Of a DNA stretch of 64,000 bases, positions 34,709 through 41,750 are shown piece after piece. This DNA comes from Hymenobacter edaphi. Lineage in GTDB: Bacteria > Bacteroidota > Bacteroidia > Cytophagales > Hymenobacteraceae. The position numbers were made by a program, and so were the translations under genes. Each line of letters begins with the position of its first letter. The stretch's first letter is position 1. Location: NCBI RefSeq assembly GCF_003258365.1, contig NZ_QHKM01000005.1, forward strand, positions 248,001 through 312,000, given 5' to 3'. The notes beneath the pieces are model-generated. The model ran no database searches. It had not been told where the DNA came from and was given only the letters and a program-made list of their open reading frames with translations.

Positions 34709-37276
34709 GTGTCCCAGACTCACCTCTTTGCCCTTCCTGCCGACGAGCCCAGCGCCGCGCCTGCGGACCGCGTCACGTTGTTTGCCGACGTGGTGCTGCC
34801 CCTGCCGCTGCCCAAGCTCTACACCTACCGCGTGCCCTTCGAGCTGAACGACCAGGTCGTCATCGGCGGGCGGGTGCTGGTGCAGTTCGGGGCCAAGAAG
34901 ACGCTGAGCTGCATCGTGGCGGCGGTGCACGAGACGCCGCCCAAGGACTATCAGGCCAAGTACATCCTGGAGTTTATCGACGACGCGCCGGTGGTGACGC
35001 AGCCCCAGCTGAAGCTGTTCCGCTGGATTGCCGACTACTACCTCTGCACCCTCGGCGAGGTCATCAACGCGGCCCTGCCCTCGGCCCTGAAGCTCAGTTC
35101 GGAGTCCCGGGTGCAGCTGCACCCGCAGTACCTCTCCGAAGGCACGCCCTACCCGCTGACGGAGCAGGAAGAGAAAATCGTGGCCGCGCTGGGCGCGGGT
35201 GAGGACAAGGTGGAAGGCAAGGCGCTGACGTTTTCGGAGGTCGGCGAAATCCTGGAAATCAACTCCTTCCACAAGGTCATCAAGTCGCTGATTCAGAAGG
35301 ACGTTATCTTTCTGTTCGAGCATATTGCCGATAAGTACGCGCCTAAGGTGGTGAAGAAAGTGCGCCTGGCCCACCATTTCGTGGCCGAGGCGGCGCTGGA
35401 AGGCTTGTTCGAAGGCTTGGCCGCGAAGCCCAAGCAGCTCGACGTGCTGATGCGCTACATTCAGCGCGTGCCGGTGTACCAAAACGAGCACCTCAACCAC
35501 GGCGGTATTGAGAAAGCGGCGCTGACCAGCAGCCCGCACCTCTCGCCCTCGGCCGTCAACACGCTCATCAAAAACGGCGTGCTGGAGCAGTTCGACCAGA
35601 TTGTGTCGCGCTTTCCGCTCGATGAAAACGACCGGAATCAGATGCCCTTCCAGCTCAGCGAAGCCCAGACCGCAGCTCGCGACCAGATCATGGACTCGTT
35701 TGGGCAGAAGGACATCACGCTGTTGCACGGCGTGACGGGCGCGGGCAAGACGGAAATCTATATCGACCTGATCCGCTCGGCGCTGGAAGGCGGCGGGCAG
35801 GTGCTCTACCTGCTGCCCGAAATTGCCCTCACGGCCCAGATTGTGACTCGCTTGATGCGGGTGTTTGGCTCGCGCCTGGGCGTGTACCACTCGAAGTTCT
35901 CCGACAACGAGCGGGTGGAAGTGTGGAACGGCGTGCTGTCGGGCCGCTTCCAGGTGGTGGTGGGTGTGCGCTCGGCCGTGTTCCTGCCCTTCGACAACCT
36001 CTCGCTCATCATCGTCGACGAGGAGCACGAATCGAGCTACAAGCAGTACGACCCGGCCCCGCGCTACAACGCCCGCGAGGTGGCGCTGATGATGGGCACC
36101 TTCCAGGGCGCCAAGGTGCTGCTGGGCTCGGCCACGCCGTCGGTGGAAACCTACTACCAGTGCCGCGCCGGCCGCTGGGGTTTGGTTTCGCTCACCAAGC
36201 GTTTCGGCGAAGCCGGCCTGCCCGACATCGAGCTGATTGACACCCGGCGCAATGCCCAGGCGGGCCAGAAAAAGCCCACCCACCACTTCACGCCCGAGCT
36301 GACGGCCGCCATCGAGGGCAAGCTCAGCCAGGGCGAGCAGGTGATTCTGTTCCAGAACCGCCGCGGCTACTCCCCCTTCATCAGCTGCCTGGACTGCGGC
36401 TGGATTCCGAAGTGCAAGAGCTGCGCGGTGAGCCTCTCGTACCACAAGTTCGCCCACGAGCTGCGCTGCCACTACTGCGGCCACCACGACCAGATGCCGC
36501 GCGAGTGCCCGGCCTGCGGCTCCCGGGCCATCAAGGCCATCGGCTTCGGCACCGAGCGCATCGAGGACGACCTGAAGCTGATGCTGCCCGACGCCCTGGT
36601 GCAGCGCATGGACCTGGACACGACCCGCGCCAAAAACGCCTACCAGCAGATCATCAGCGACTTTGAACAGCAGCGCACCAACGTGCTGGTGGGCACGCAG
36701 ATGGTCACGAAAGGCCTGGACTTCGGCAATGTGAGCCTGGTGGGTATTATCAACGCCGACAGTATCATTCACTACCCCGATTTCCGGGCGCACGAGCGGG
36801 CCTACCAGATGTTTGTGCAGGTGAGCGGCCGGGCCGGGCGCAAGGGCAAGAAGGGCAAGGTCATCATCCAGACCGGCGACCCGCAGCAGCAGATTTTCGA
36901 GAAGGTGATGCGCAACGACTACGTAGCCTTCTACGAGTACGAAATTGCCCAGCGCCGCGAGCATATGTACCCGCCGTTTGCCCGCGTCATCAAGCTCACG
37001 GTGAAGCACGTGGAGGAGCGCGTGGCCCTCGACGCGGCCGTGCGCCTCACCCAGGAGCTGGTGGAGCGCCTGGGCCGCGACGCCGTGCTGGGGCCCGAAG
37101 CGCCCTACATCTTCCGCATCCGCAACTTCTACCTGCAGGAAATTACCATCAAGCTCAGCCGCGAGCATACCGTGCTCAAGCACGCCAAAGCCCAGATTCT
37201 GGAGGCGCTGAACCTGATGCGCGACGACAAGGACTTCCGGCAGGCCCGTTTCGTGGCCGATGTGGACCCGATGTAA
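34709..37276 (+). CDS. priA: Primosomal replication protein N' (helicase)
   Basis: An 855-residue protein from GTG 34709. The N-terminal DNA-binding part is followed by a winged-helix region, then a superfamily 2 helicase core: Walker A GVTGAGKT (about 341-348), the DEEH box (about 437-440), and GSATPS. An inserted zinc domain has eight Cys in four CxxC pairs (about 560-603, CLDCG, CKSC, CHYC, CPAC). The C-terminal half contains GTQMVTKGLDF and VSGRAGRKG. It restarts stalled replication forks by loading the replicative helicase. All motifs are intact and the length is slightly above the E. coli protein. It ends with a strong terminator. Confidence 0.95.
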   Translation: MSQTHLFALPADEPSAAPADRVTLFADVVLPLPLPKLYTYRVPFELNDQVVIGGRVLVQFGAKKTLSCIVAAVHETPPKDYQAKYILEFIDDAPVVTQPQLKLFRWIADYYLCTLGEVINAALPSALKLSSESRVQLHPQYLSEGTPYPLTEQEEKIVAALGAGEDKVEGKALTFSEVGEILEINSFHKVIKSLIQKDVIFLFEHIADKYAPKVVKKVRLAHHFVAEAALEGLFEGLAAKPKQLDVLMRYIQRVPVYQNEHLNHGGIEKAALTSSPHLSPSAVNTLIKNGVLEQFDQIVSRFPLDENDRNQMPFQLSEAQTAARDQIMDSFGQKDITLLHGVTGAGKTEIYIDLIRSALEGGGQVLYLLPEIALTAQIVTRLMRVFGSRLGVYHSKFSDNERVEVWNGVLSGRFQVVVGVRSAVFLPFDNLSLIIVDEEHESSYKQYDPAPRYNAREVALMMGTFQGAKVLLGSATPSVETYYQCRAGRWGLVSLTKRFGEAGLPDIELIDTRRNAQAGQKKPTHHFTPELTAAIEGKLSQGEQVILFQNRRGYSPFISCLDCGWIPKCKSCAVSLSYHKFAHELRCHYCGHHDQMPRECPACGSRAIKAIGFGTERIEDDLKLMLPDALVQRMDLDTTRAKNAYQQIISDFEQQRTNVLVGTQMVTKGLDFGNVSLVGIINADSIIHYPDFRAHERAYQMFVQVSGRAGRKGKKGKVIIQTGDPQQQIFEKVMRNDYVAFYEYEIAQRREHMYPPFARVIKLTVKHVEERVALDAAVRLTQELVERLGRDAVLGPEAPYIFRIRNFYLQEITIKLSREHTVLKHAKAQILEALNLMRDDKDFRQARFVADVDPM

Positions 37277-37301
37277 CTGCTTAGGATTTAATAAGCTGAA
37301 C

Positions 37302-37337
37302 GCCCCCGGGCCCTACCTCTTTGGTCGGGCCCGGGGC
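37302..37337 (+). terminator. Intrinsic terminator of priA
   Basis: GCCCCCGGGCCC pairs with GGGCCCGGGGC with a single bulged base and a loop of about 13 bases, followed by TTTTT. It lies 25 bases after the priA stop. Confidence 0.85.
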
Positions 37338-37549
37338 TTTTTGTATTAAAAAACTCACCGCTTATTTCGCCAATTTCAGGCCTTGCCGTGGCCCCATCCC
37401 CCTTTTATGTGATATAAACTTTAATTCAATCATGGTTTAACGTGCAATATTTCATTCTATATTGCCCCCAAGTTTTGGTAACTCTACCAGCTAAAATTGA
37501 CTTAACGGCTTTTTCATTCCTCTTTTTCTTCCCTTTCCAACCACATCCA

Positions 37550-38173
37550 ATGCGTAAGTTCTCCTCCCTTTTCGCCACCGCTCTGGCCGTTGTCACCCTC
37601 GCTTCGTGCAGCAAGGAAAGCTACACGTTCCGTAACGCGGCGCCCTACGGTGCCACCTACACCGCCGCGGTAAAGGCTGAACCCGTAACCGAAACTGCTG
37701 CTCCGGCCGCCGAAGCCGCTGCCCCCGCCGCCGACCTGACGGCCTCGACCGCCGCCGCTCCCGTAGCCGCCAAGCGCCACACGGCCCGCACCTACGCCGC
37801 CCACACGCAGGCCGCCAAAGCCTCGTCGGTAGCCGAAGCCAAAGCCGCCCCGACGCGCGCTGAAATCAAAGAAGCCAAGGCTACGCTGAAGGCTATGCAC
37901 AAAGCCGCCAAGAAGGCCAACGCCGCTTCGCCGATGGCTTCGGGCAAAAGCCAGCTGACCGCTGCCCTGCTCTGCTTCTTCCTGGGCGGTCTGGGCGTGC
38001 ACCGCTTCTACCTGGGCTACACCGGCCGCGGCATCCTCTACATTGCCCTGGCGGTTACCAGCTTCCTGATCATCCCGGCCATTGCCCTGTTCGTGCTGGT
38101 TATCATCGACTTCGTGCGCATCCTGACGGGTGGCCTGCAGCCGAAGAACGGCAGCTACGCCAAAACCCTCTAA
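37550..38173 (+). CDS. TM2-domain lipoprotein
   Basis: A 207-residue protein from ATG 37550, where a lipoprotein signal begins (MRKFSSLFATALAVVTLASC, lipidated Cys at 20). Residues about 40-125 are Ala/Thr/Lys-rich low complexity. The C-terminal part is a TM2 domain: KSQLTAALLCFFLGGLGVHR, then FYLGYTGRGILYIAL, then a second hydrophobic helix and DFVRILTGG. TM2 proteins are small membrane proteins of unclear function in bacteria. A lipidated N-terminus joined to a polytopic C-terminus would tether both ends at the inner membrane. A small inverted repeat (GCAATAT / ATATTGC) lies about 90-105 bases upstream in an A/T-rich leader. Confidence 0.8.
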   Translation: MRKFSSLFATALAVVTLASCSKESYTFRNAAPYGATYTAAVKAEPVTETAAPAAEAAAPAADLTASTAAAPVAAKRHTARTYAAHTQAAKASSVAEAKAAPTRAEIKEAKATLKAMHKAAKKANAASPMASGKSQLTAALLCFFLGGLGVHRFYLGYTGRGILYIALAVTSFLIIPAIALFVLVIIDFVRILTGGLQPKNGSYAKTL

Positions 38174-38192
38174 GGTCCCGCACCTGACCCAA

Positions 38193-38228
38193 CAAAAAGC
38201 CCCGGCTGCACTGGCAGCCGGGGCTTTT
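38193..38228. terminator. Bidirectional terminator between facing lipoprotein genes
   Basis: A perfect 16-bp stem with a four-base loop (ACTG), A-run on the left and T-run on the right. It sits between the converging genes at 38173 and 38248 and can act on both strands. Confidence 0.92.
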
Positions 38229-38247
38229 TGCTTGTAATTGGGCTGGC

Positions 38248-38814
38248 TTACACCTGCTCCAGCAGCCAGAGCACCAGCAGCACGATGCCGATGATGATGG
38301 CAATGGTGCCGAGCACGCCGAAGATGGCGTTGATACCCGAAAACAGCGCCAGAATCAGGCCAATGGCCAGCAGGATGATACCCAGGCGCAGGTGGCTGCT
38401 CTGGGCCTGCGCCTGCTCGACGGAAGCCGTGTTCTGGTGTTTTTTCAGCTGGGTCTTGGCGGCCAGCTTCTCGGCCTTGTGCAGCATTTTCTTCACCAGC
38501 ACCTGCTGCGCGAAGCTCGGCTTGACGCTCGACCGGGCCGGGGCCACGGCTGCTACCGACTTCGTTGCGGCGGCCGGAGCGGCGGGCTCCGCAACGGGGG
38601 CAGCGGCCACGGCGGGGGCAGCGGGTTGCTCAGCGACAGGTGCTACCGCGGCCTCAGGCTGGGCCGCCGGGGTCACGCGCACGGCCGTGTGGGTTTCGTG
38701 GTAAGAGCTGGTTTTGGGCAGCATGGCGTAGTCGCCGCGGCCGCAACCGGTGAGGGCCAGGGCAACCAGCGCGGCGCTGGCCAGCTGGCCAAACAGGTGG
38801 GCAAAGTGTTTCAT
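38248..38814 (-). CDS. Ala/Pro-rich lipoprotein with C-terminal membrane helices
   Basis: A 188-residue protein with a lipoprotein signal (ALVALALTGC, Cys at 24). A variable linker very rich in Ala, Pro and Val follows (about 45-95), then a Lys-rich helix (VKKMLHKAEKLAAKTQLKK). The end is a strongly hydrophobic segment (LGIILLAIGLILALFSG, then IIIGIVLLVLWLLEQV). Overall order resembles the facing TM2 lipoprotein: lipid anchor, Ala/Pro linker, Lys-rich helix, C-terminal helices. No TM2 motif or known family was recognised. Confidence 0.75.
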   Translation of the reverse strand: MKHFAHLFGQLASAALVALALTGCGRGDYAMLPKTSSYHETHTAVRVTPAAQPEAAVAPVAEQPAAPAVAAAPVAEPAAPAAATKSVAAVAPARSSVKPSFAQQVLVKKMLHKAEKLAAKTQLKKHQNTASVEQAQAQSSHLRLGIILLAIGLILALFSGINAIFGVLGTIAIIIGIVLLVLWLLEQV

Positions 38815-39010
38815 CTGGAAAAAGGAAAGGAAGTGAATGAAAGGCGCTGTCAGCAGTGCTACGGCCGCAAATTATAAACGGACGAACGAAACCGCTCGTC
38901 GGCGGCGTTGGCAGGCCATACGACGCGGACGACTTCAGGGTTAATCCAATGCCGCGAACGTACTCGGCATGTGCGCTGTTAGCCCAATGCCGCTTTCTTT
39001 GCATTCACCT

Positions 39011-39784
39011 ATGCTCATCCCGTTCCGATTTCGCCTGCCAGTGGCTTTGCTGGCGCCGGCCCTGGCTTTGTCGTGCACCCAAACGCCCATTGCGGAAAGC
39101 AACGCGGGCCTGGCCGCCCAGCGCCGGCTGGGGGCTGCTCCCGACACCGCCGGCTACCAGCGCAAAGCCCCGCAGGACCCCAACGGCATCGGCAAATACT
39201 ACATGGGCCGGCAGATTGCCCACGTGATGGGCCACGAAGCCGCGCCCTGGCTGGAGCGCTCCGACCGCCAGCAGCAGGAAGGCACCGACGTGCTGCTGCG
39301 CAACCTGCGCCTGAAGCCCACCGACGTGGTGGCCGACCTCGGCGCCGGCACCGGGTACTTCTCGTTCCGCATGAGCCAGCTGGTGCCGCAGGGCAGGGTG
39401 CTGGCCGTAGACATTCAGCCCGAAATGCTCGACAAGGTGCGCGCCGCCAGCGCCGAGCGCAACATCACCAACGTGGAGCCCGTGCTCGGCACCGTGCGCA
39501 ACCCCAATCTGCCCGCCGGCAGCCTCGACCTGGTGCTCATCGTGGACGCCTACCACGAGTTTGACCACCCGCGGGAGATGATGCGCGCCGTGCGCAACTC
39601 TCTGAAGCCCGGCGGCCGCGTGGCCCTGGTGGAGTACCGCGCCGAAGACCCCGAGCTGCACATCAAGCGCATCCACCGCATGAGCGAGGAGCAGGCCCGC
39701 CGCGAGCTGGAAGCCGTCGGGCTGAAATTTGTGGAGAACAACAAGTCCCTGCCGCAGCAGCACCTGCTGATTTTTCAGCGCTGA
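39011..39784 (+). CDS. Exported SAM-dependent methyltransferase-like protein
   Basis: A 257-residue protein from ATG 39011. The first 20 residues look like a signal peptide or loose lipoprotein signal (RLPVALLAPALALSC). The rest is a class I methyltransferase fold: motif I VADLGAGTGYFS, an acidic residue after strand 2 (VLAVDIQPEM), DLVLIVDAYHEF and LKPGGRVALVEYR. The C-terminal strands are complete. If the signal is real the enzyme acts outside the cytoplasm, where no SAM source is known, so either the start is misplaced or the domain has another role. It stands alone, followed by an inverted-repeat pair. Confidence 0.8.
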   Translation: MLIPFRFRLPVALLAPALALSCTQTPIAESNAGLAAQRRLGAAPDTAGYQRKAPQDPNGIGKYYMGRQIAHVMGHEAAPWLERSDRQQQEGTDVLLRNLRLKPTDVVADLGAGTGYFSFRMSQLVPQGRVLAVDIQPEMLDKVRAASAERNITNVEPVLGTVRNPNLPAGSLDLVLIVDAYHEFDHPREMMRAVRNSLKPGGRVALVEYRAEDPELHIKRIHRMSEEQARRELEAVGLKFVENNKSLPQQHLLIFQR

Positions 39785-39801
39785 CCGCAACGGCCGCGCC
39801 G

Positions 39802-39990
39802 GCCGTCATTGCGGGCGAAGCGCGGCCGTCGTTCCTCTCGCGGTACAACGGAACACTTGGCACTAACTCAAAACGGCAGAACCCTAAACCAGAGTGACTG
39901 GGTATTGGGCGCTGCCGTTTTCGGTTGGGAGGTATTGGCTCGGCGGTGCTACCAGCGGAAGGATTGCTTTGCTTGGCTCGCAATGACGGC
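39802..39990. repeat. Inverted-repeat pair, GTCATTGCGAGCGAAGCG family, copy 1
   Basis: Arms of 25 bases at 39802-39826 and 39966-39990 are reverse complements at 20 of 25 positions. Inside is a second inverted pair, AAAACGGCAG (39870) and CTGCCGTTTT (39912). The left arm starts 18 bases after the methyltransferase stop. The arm sequence is shared with the element at 51603-51886. Confidence 0.8.
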
Positions 39991-40014
39991 GGGGTAAACC
40001 GTGCGTCGCGTGGC

Positions 40015-40022
40015 TACCTTTG
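40015..40022 (+). promoter_or_regulatory. -7-like box immediately before queA
   Basis: TACCTTTG fits TAnnTTTG and ends six bases before the queA ATG at 40029. If used, the transcript would be leaderless or nearly so. It overlaps an alternative ATG at 40020, which is therefore unlikely as the start. No -33 box was seen. Confidence 0.4.
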
Positions 40023-40028
40023 CGGGCC

Positions 40029-41255
40029 ATGAGTACCCCTGCCGATCCACGCCTGCTCTCCATCCTGGATTACACCTACGCGCTGCCCGCCGAGCGCATT
40101 GCCCCGGCGCCCCTGCCCGACCGCGACGCCTCGCGCCTGCTGGTGTACCGGCAGGGCGAGCTGGCCGACCACCGCTTCCGCGAACTGCCCACCCTGCTCC
40201 CGCCCGACGCGCTGCTGGTCTTCAACAACACCAAGGTGGTGCGGGCCCGGCTGTACCTGCACAAGCCCTCGGGCGGGCAGATCGAGCTGTTTTGCCTGGA
40301 GCCGGTGGCCCCGCACCGGGCCATCGAGCCGGCCATGCAGCAAACGGCGGAATGCACCTGGCGCTGCCTCGTGGGCAACGGCAAGCGGTGGAAAACCGGG
40401 CCCGTACAGGTCAGCTTCACCACCGCCGACGGCCAGCCGGCCACCCTGGAAGCCGAACGCGCGGCCGCCGAGGAAGGCAGCTCGCTGATTCGCTTCCGCT
40501 GGCAGCCGGCCGAGCTGCCGTTTGCGCAGGTGCTGGCCGGCGCGGGCCGCCTGCCGCTGCCGCCCTACCTCGGCCGCCAGGCCACCGACGACGACGACGA
40601 GCGGTACCAGACCGTGTACGCCGCCCACGACGGGGCCGTGGCCGCTCCTACCGCCGGTCTGCACTTCACCCCCGCCGTGCTGGCCGAGCTGGCCCGGCGC
40701 GGCATCGCCTCGGCGCAGCTGACCCTGCACGTGGGGGCGGGCACGTTTCAGCCGGTGAAGGCCGGGCGCATGGCCGAGCACCCCATGCACGCCGAGCCCA
40801 TCAGCGCCACGCGGGCGGTGCTGCGGCAGCTGCTGGGCCACGCGCCGCGCCCGGTCATTGCCGTGGGCACCACCAGCCTGCGCACCCTCGAAAGCCTGTA
40901 CTGGCTGGGCTGCCAGGTGGTGCGCGGCGGCAGCCTCAGCGGGCAGGTGCAGCAGTGGGAACCGTATCAGCCTGGGGCCGACGTACCCACCGCTACCGCC
41001 CTGCAGGCCTTGCTCGATGAGCTGGAGCGCCGCGGCGACGACACGGTGCAGGCCAGCACCCAGCTGCTCATCGCGCCCGGCTACCGTTTCCGGGTGGTGC
41101 AGGGCCTCATCACCAACTTCCACCAGCCCGAAAGCACCCTGCTGCTGCTGGTGGCGGCCCTGCTCGGCCCCGACTGGCGCCGCGTGTACGACCACGCCCT
41201 GCAGCACGACTACCGCTTCCTCAGCTACGGCGACAGTTCGCTGCTGCTCCCCTAG
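40029..41255 (+). CDS. queA: S-adenosylmethionine:tRNA ribosyltransferase-isomerase
   Basis: A 408-residue protein of the QueA family. It transfers and isomerises the ribosyl moiety of SAM onto preQ1 in tRNA to give epoxyqueuosine. Seen: YALPAERIAPAPLPDRDASR near the N-terminus, LLVFNNTKVVRARL, a central YQTVYA and APTAGLHFT block, VGAGTFQPVKA, and GLITNFHQPESTLL. The segment between motifs is variable and somewhat longer than in E. coli. It is cytoplasmic and complete. No other queuosine gene is in the window. Confidence 0.93.
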   Translation: MSTPADPRLLSILDYTYALPAERIAPAPLPDRDASRLLVYRQGELADHRFRELPTLLPPDALLVFNNTKVVRARLYLHKPSGGQIELFCLEPVAPHRAIEPAMQQTAECTWRCLVGNGKRWKTGPVQVSFTTADGQPATLEAERAAAEEGSSLIRFRWQPAELPFAQVLAGAGRLPLPPYLGRQATDDDDERYQTVYAAHDGAVAAPTAGLHFTPAVLAELARRGIASAQLTLHVGAGTFQPVKAGRMAEHPMHAEPISATRAVLRQLLGHAPRPVIAVGTTSLRTLESLYWLGCQVVRGGSLSGQVQQWEPYQPGADVPTATALQALLDELERRGDDTVQASTQLLIAPGYRFRVVQGLITNFHQPESTLLLLVAALLGPDWRRVYDHALQHDYRFLSYGDSSLLLP

Positions 41256-41372
41256 CCCGCCTATCAAATGAAGTTTTGCTGAATGCGCGCTCCGGGAGGT
41301 TCGTTTCAGCATCCTTCGCCCCGGCCGCCCGTAGAAGGCAGGTCACTTAACTCCTGACCTCAACCTCCCAGT

Positions 41373-41672
41373 ATGAAAAAGCTCATGATGCTGGCCGCCG
41401 TGGCGCTGACCAGCGTGGCAGCCCAGGCCCAGAATACGCCGACGCAGAAAACGGAAGTAGACGTGCGCGAAAACGGCACGGTAAAAACCGAAACCACCAC
41501 CCGCACCGGCCGCACCAAGGCCGGCCAGAAAATCGACAACACCGGGCAGGACGTAAAATACGCCGGCAAAAAGACCGGTCACGCCGTGAAGCGCGGCGCG
41601 CAGAAAACCGGCCAAGCCGTGAAGAAGGGCGCCAAGAAAGTCGGTAACAAAGCCGAGGACGTAGTAGACTAG
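41373..41672 (+). CDS. Small Lys-rich exported protein
   Basis: A 99-residue protein with a signal peptide (MKKLMMLAAVALTSVAAQAQ). The mature part is hydrophilic with Thr/Glu first and then a basic tail of degenerate repeats of about 10-11 residues: KKTGHAVKRGAQ, KTGQAVKKGAK, KVGNKAEDV. It would be periplasmic or surface-bound with high positive charge. No family was recognised. It is followed by a 17-bp perfect bidirectional terminator. Confidence 0.75.
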   Translation: MKKLMMLAAVALTSVAAQAQNTPTQKTEVDVRENGTVKTETTTRTGRTKAGQKIDNTGQDVKYAGKKTGHAVKRGAQKTGQAVKKGAKKVGNKAEDVVD

Positions 41673-41695
41673 GCCACCGCCTAAGCCGATAAACG

Positions 41696-41733
41696 CAACA
41701 AGCCCCGCCGGAGCATTCCGGCGGGGCTTGTTG
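41696..41733. terminator. Bidirectional terminator
   Basis: A perfect 17-bp stem starting CAACAAGCCCC, with a four-base loop GCAT. It lies between the converging small exported protein gene and the M14 peptidase gene. Confidence 0.88.
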
Positions 41734-41750
41734 CTGGCAGGGGCTGGGGC

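Noticed and set aside
34679-37183. An 834-codon open frame antisense to priA
   Set aside because: It mirrors priA over its length; composition is typical of antisense shadow frames and all PriA motifs are on the plus strand.
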